A stretch of 64,000 nucleotides of DNA. Origin: Druceiella hillmani (taxonomy: Eukaryota > Arthropoda > Insecta > Lepidoptera > Hepialidae). The translations under genes were made by a program, and so were the position numbers. This document shows, in pieces, positions 56,427 through 62,400 of this stretch. The stretch lies in the NCBI GenBank assembly GCA_039881145.1, contig JAYKKI010000060.1, positions 6,324,501 through 6,388,500 on the forward strand, written 5' to 3'. Numbering within the stretch: the stretch's first letter is position 1; each line of letters opens with the position of its first letter. The notes below the pieces were generated by a model. It made no database searches, had not been told where the DNA came from, and worked only from the letters and a program-made list of their open reading frames with translations.

Positions 56427-59400
56427 AAAATAAATTCTCTCAGCTAAGCCTAAACAAAAATTATGGATCTCAGTTACGAAAGTTCACTTACGATCTAATT
56501 TAGGAAAGATTGAAACACTCCAAGCTCATGCGTTAACTTAGTTGATTACTGTTACAATTATTCAATCATTTATATAAAACTTGAAATTTTCTTTGCTCTT
56601 TATCTTGGAAAAGTAGTGTGATTATTAAAAGTTTTTAGATCTTCACACTTTTTTCTTCAGGAGTGCATTTGGAAGGGTGTCCTAGGGTTAGATACTGTGG
56701 TAATTAATATATTCATTTATTAAAAATCAAATTAATACTGCCATCTAATGGAAAATTACAAAAGTACACATTAATGATAGTTGCTTATAAAGTACATAGA
56801 TGTCGCATAATTCATGTTCAAGTCATAACTTAACTCCACTTTATGTAGATTAAATTCTGTAAGTGTATTTCAAAATAGAAAAAAAGTTACTAAATAGAAA
56901 AATAAAGTGTCACTGTAAGTGTCACTTTATGTTTCCCCATGACATGCAGCACAAGATGGCTGTGATTTTATGAAGATACATATTTTGACAGTTTGCGTTA
57001 TGAATATTGTTTTTGTAAATGTTTTGTTGTTTTAGAATTATATTTCGATTTGGTTTAATAAATTCTTCTTAATAGGATTATTAAAAAGTGTAGTCATTAT
57101 TGTATGAACCCAGTGCGACTAACAGTATAGTCTGAAGAATAGGCACAAACGAGAATATCACCAAAAATAAATCTCCAGAAATATACTGTTGGTTTTGTTG
57201 TAATAAATGTTTATTAGATAGTAATCAATATTTATTATACAAACCATACTATAACTTTTAAATAAAATATGGCTATAATGTACATATTGTTGGCATTTGT
57301 TTTGTAATTCTTTTAGTATTTCTCACATCTCTCACAACAATTTTGACAACAGCTTACACAAAATTCAGTAAAAGTACCAAGTGAGAAAAAGTACCAAGAA
57401 TCATGTGAGTTGTACTATATTTTGAATGGCTTATAGTTATTATTCATTGAGGCTGACATGTTCCATAATATTGAAGTTAGACATTTTAATGTTTACTTTA
57501 CGAGATATATCAAAGGATAATTAAAAAGATTTTGATTGTGTGTCAGTGATATCGCTTAAAATAAATTGTCAATAACAAAGTAACTTTTTTTAGGCACAAC
57601 TACTTTTCATAAGACACTGCGTTTCATAATTTCATGGGCATTCTCCTGTTATTAAAATGCATCCATCAGTTAATGCATCATGTATGCACAGACGCAGGTC
57701 AATTATCGTTTCATTATGCATGGTGTCCAGGAATAAGTGTCGGATAAAGAAAGACATTATTTGTTGACTAAAAAATAGTTGATATGTTAAAATAAAATTG
57801 AAAAGATGACTTTTTTCAGAAAATTTAAAATAATATTCATAATTATTTGTTATCTTTTTCGTACACACCATACTTGCATACATTGTTCAGTGTCGCTCAG
57901 GGAAATAACCCACGAACAGCTGCAAAGATATCGCTACTGAGGGGAAATACCACACTTGGCAAGTGTTGGGTGAGTTAAAGAGAGTTATGTGTAACATTTT
58001 TTTGCACTTAATTAGAAAAAGGGTGTATTTTACATTTTATTTCAACGTCAATTTATTCCTTTATAACCAACGAATAGCGTCTTTCTTTGTCCCACATTTA
58101 TTCCCGGACACCATGTATATTTAGCACCTCAGCTGGTGCGTTGATCCATACCCAGTGAATGAAAAAAAGTTTTCTCATACAAATTTAGTTTTTTAAAATA
58201 TAAGTTGTTTTAGTTTCTTTGACTTAATAAACTTTTACTTTTGTGACAAAACGAAATACAAGTATAAAATAACATTTCTGTCAATTACTTATAAAATTTG
58301 AATAAAACTTAATAAAGTATATAGCAAATGAAAAAATATTGTAAGTTTTTCATTTGCAAATTTACATCATATTTGGTATTATTTATCAAAAGATAATTTT
58401 TTAAAACAGGCTTTTACTGAACTAAATTTTGTGTGAATTTTATGAATTACCGGAATGCTATTTATTATTTCAATTATGTTTTTATTTTTGGAATAATCTC
58501 CATCACAGAAGTTATTCGTATTCCATAAAGTAGTATATTTCTATAAATGTCAATAAATTTTGAATAAATGTGAATTTTGAAATGCACAAATATTTTAATT
58601 TATAACAAATTTTTTTTTATTTAGCAAGTTCCAATTATAACCGACATTGTTTTAGCTTTTTTTATTTGGGGAAGTTACTCAAGTTTAGTGACACACTTCC
58701 CTCTTCAAAACTCAAGGGAATTCTTTAGCACATTCAGTGTGGAACCTAGTCTGTCTGACAATTGCCTCAGGTGGTTATCTTAACATTCAAAACATGGTCA
58801 ACAATTATGCCTGATTTTTTTAGGCAGCATTTCAGTTAAAGAAACAAATGTTACAATCTAAAAAGTAATTAAAGCTAATTGAAATAACACTGAACAAAAC
58901 TAAACGGCGCACGAGCACCACGGTTCAGGGCTGTTATTCATTATGAGTTTATTATTAAAAAAACATTTTCACATAGGACTGTTCCTGGCATGGATCGCTG
59001 GCGGTCTCGTCTTGCTGAATTGTGGAAGCAATTGTTCCGTGTGATGGACGATGTACATGAAGGCACGAGGTTGGCTGCCACAACTACTGCCGCTATGCTA
59101 TCTAAGGTATGCTGGATTTCTGTATTGCAGGAGTTGATTTTATATGAAGTGTGATTAGTTTTCTATCTTAGGATTAGTCACTTGCTTAACCTTGCTAATG
59201 CCTAGTAGCACATAAGGTCTTTAGTTTAGGTGCTGCTATACCCTACGGTACTTTGCACAATTTCTTGCTTCGGACTATATTGACAACTTGACCTGTTTCT
59301 TTCTATTCGTCATCCTCAAGACCTAGTTTGATTTTCAGGTCTACTTGAATGTTCCTTACAATCATTCTCCAATGAATATGTACGAAGAATAGCAGAAAAT

Positions 59401-62400
59401 TATCTTACAGTGTTAAAAGAATATGTCTGGTCCATTTACATTTTCTATGTTTGATGGTGTGTTTGTTTTGTTTTGATGTAAATATGTAAGTTTCTACAAA
59501 CTTATACAAACGCTACTCAAAGTGTTTGGCCAGAAAACTCCAATAAACCTTCTTAAGTACTTGTCATGCATTTAGTTTTTTGTATCAAATTTTGCTACAT
59601 TTTGTCAAGGTCAACGAGTCGAATTTGACTTGTTGACGAATTTGTATTGGGATTCATTTTTTATTTGTATATACAGTAGCTTCTGCAACAGCCAGATTCA
59701 GTTGAGTTTATGGAAGAAATTTTACACTATTGCTAATCTAAAATTTTTTTTCAATCTGAATATATCTTTTTTAATTTTTTTGTAGCTTTGTGATTTTGTC
59801 GTGTCCATTTGTCCATCTATATGTCATAGCATTGTAGTTCTTTTAGTGTAAGACCAATTGCAATGAAATTTTACAGGAAAACACAATTAAATTACATGAA
59901 TGCATAGAAATAAAGAAAAAAAAAATTTTTTAAAGGATCTTCTGATATACCGGAATTGACGATGAAACATTTTTTTTCCACATGCTCAATTGAGTTGGAT
60001 TTCATAAAAGTGGCCTTTGTAATTGCAATAAAAAAAATGTCTAGAAATATTTTTGATACAATTTCTCTTTGATATAACTTACTGGTCGTTTTGTCAGTGA
60101 AGTATTTGATTAATCTCTTGTTTTAATTCTGTAAGTACACTGTTCCGTTTAAAAAAAAAACTGTTTAATCTCTGGCATAGAGATTGCACTATTAGTATTA
60201 AAGTTTGTGGCCCGCCAATCAATTCTGTCTTTCTTTATTATTCAACAATAAAAAAATATATTATTATCTTGATAATTTCCGTAGATGTGCATTCGAGCAG
60301 TCGAAGAGGGCAAGTCGGGAGACGAGGTGCTGGCGGCCATTTTACCCGTGCTTCTAGATACGGGCATCACGCATCTCGTGAAGGAAGTTCGCAATATTAG
60401 GTATGAATAGTTTATATGTATTTAACAGTTTCGCCTTCCTATAATTTGGAGGTAAGCGACATTGACTGCATTTAAAAACAATGCAATATTTTCCTAAGTT
60501 TTATCCAGATTTCTCTCATAGGATACTTTTCCTTCTGCTAGTGTGTCTATTATAAGAATTCCTTAATCTGGATTAGTCATCTTGTGGATTCAACTACCTG
60601 TTGGTGTTAAAGTTCTACAAACGTTAAGTTCTCATTTGTTCTGTTGTTGAAGAGTTGAAGTTTGGTATTTAAGCGAGGAGTTGAATTATGTAGATGAATT
60701 AATTTGGAGTATAATAAAGGGTAAGAAGAACACTTTACCTTTTTAGTCAGAAAAAGGTCCGACTTTGCTAAGACCTATGCTAATGTTAACTTCAAAGTAC
60801 ATGAAATTTTTTTTATTGTGTAGGGACATTCCTGTCATTTTTTTTGTTACATTCCTGTCATTTTTTTGCATGAGTTTCCTATAGCATTCGTATTGTAAGT
60901 ATTTACAATTATTTATAATGTTAAATATGATGTGGGTTATAGCATTCATATAGTTAGTAGTTACAAATATTTATAATGTTTAAATATGGTATGGTGTGTT
61001 TTACAAAAGCATTTTCACAATTAAATGAAACTACGTGATGTAGTATTATTTCTACTTTAAGTTCTTTACCACGACGAGCAAAGATTTTCATCTGAAGATG
61101 TTATAATACAACGAAACCTAGGTCGTGGTAAATAACTTAAAGAAAGTAGAAATAATACTACATCACGTAGCTTCATTTGATTGTGAATAATGAATTTCTA
61201 CAAAATTAACGCTAAATATATTAAATATGAGAAAAGCATTTTAATAGTTCATAAAAACAATACAGTGTCTAGACTTTCAAAAATAAAAACTCACATTCAC
61301 TCGTAACATAACCTCTTTACATTCTATGACGTTTATGATCTTCTGTTAATAAAGTAATACACTGACACCGATAAACAAGGAACCAACAGTTCTTATTTCT
61401 GTCGTTTTCAAGCGACCCCTACGTTTCTTGCATGGACTATAGTGTATAAAATTTGTTGGATTGCTAGAATTTATATTTGAATAATTTACTATTATTTCAT
61501 ATTCTTTTTGAATATTAAAAGCATTTATGCCCGTATTAATAAATTACACTAGCTCATAGTGTCACTTCCATGTAGTGCAAAGTGACCCGTTTATCCCTCT
61601 GTTCTATTCATTCTGTTCTATTCACGCACGACAATTACAATTGTCTTAAAGTTCGCCTTAAAAATCGGCATGTTGTATCACACTGGATTTGTCCTAATCT
61701 TTATTGTTTGTTAAAGTAATGCTATTTTTTGTTGGTTGAGAGAAAAGAATAGCATCTGTAATTTTACGAATAGAAAGAAAAGAACGCTGCTATTTCGTTG
61801 ACATGACAGTTCCCTACTTTATCTATGTATGACAGTTGTTTATAGGTTATTTTGTTTTGTTGTGCGTGTTTGTTAGTCGTGTTATTTTCAACGTCGGTCT
61901 CAAATTGTCAAACATAAATTTTGTTATTTCTTTAGATAGTCGAAAGTATTTTACGAAACTATCATTTGGTAACGCGTATGAATCTGAGACGTTCCTTAAT
62001 TTTTGAGTACAGACATTATTGGCATTTCTGCAAATGCAATATAATTTTTATGAGATGAAATATATAACGATATTTCTATCTATATAAGTATCTAATTTAA
62101 TACGTAACATAATTTTTAAAAGGTAACTATAAACTTAATCTTTGTACTTTTCAGTTCGCCCAATTAATTCTACTAGTGAGGCTACATTTACTAAATTATC
62201 TAAAGAAATATTTAGGTAACCTATAAAATCAGTCATAGCGCCCACTGTTTTAGCTACCTTTATCTAAACTGAAATAAGGCACCTTTATTTTGACAGTCAC
62301 ATATGTTAACATATGTGACTGTCAAAATAAAGGTTTTACAATTATACAACATGCAGACGTCTGCTTAAAGGCTAATGACTCCGTAACGTTTACGCTATTT

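Larger units (their letters stand above)
55855..58976 (+). other. ECM29: ECM29 intron
   Basis: Contains the long TA array (56060-56425) and a foldback (57719-58115). 56430-57700 and 58120-58976 show nothing I can name. Confidence 0.7.
60975..61445 (-). repeat. Dispersed repeat (53.8-kb family), split by the hammerhead-like element
   Basis: On the minus strand: TGCAAGAAACGTAGGGGTCG, GAAAACGACAGAAATAAGAA, AGAATGTAAAGAGGTTATGT, then AAAATGCTTTT. After the insertion it resumes with AAAATGCTTTTGTAAAACAC and ATTATAAATA, as in 53960-54015. Confidence 0.7.

Noticed and set aside
55874..56447. Long open frames of Ile/Tyr/Met repeats
   Set aside because: Translation of a TA/TATG microsatellite; all three frames are open for the same reason.
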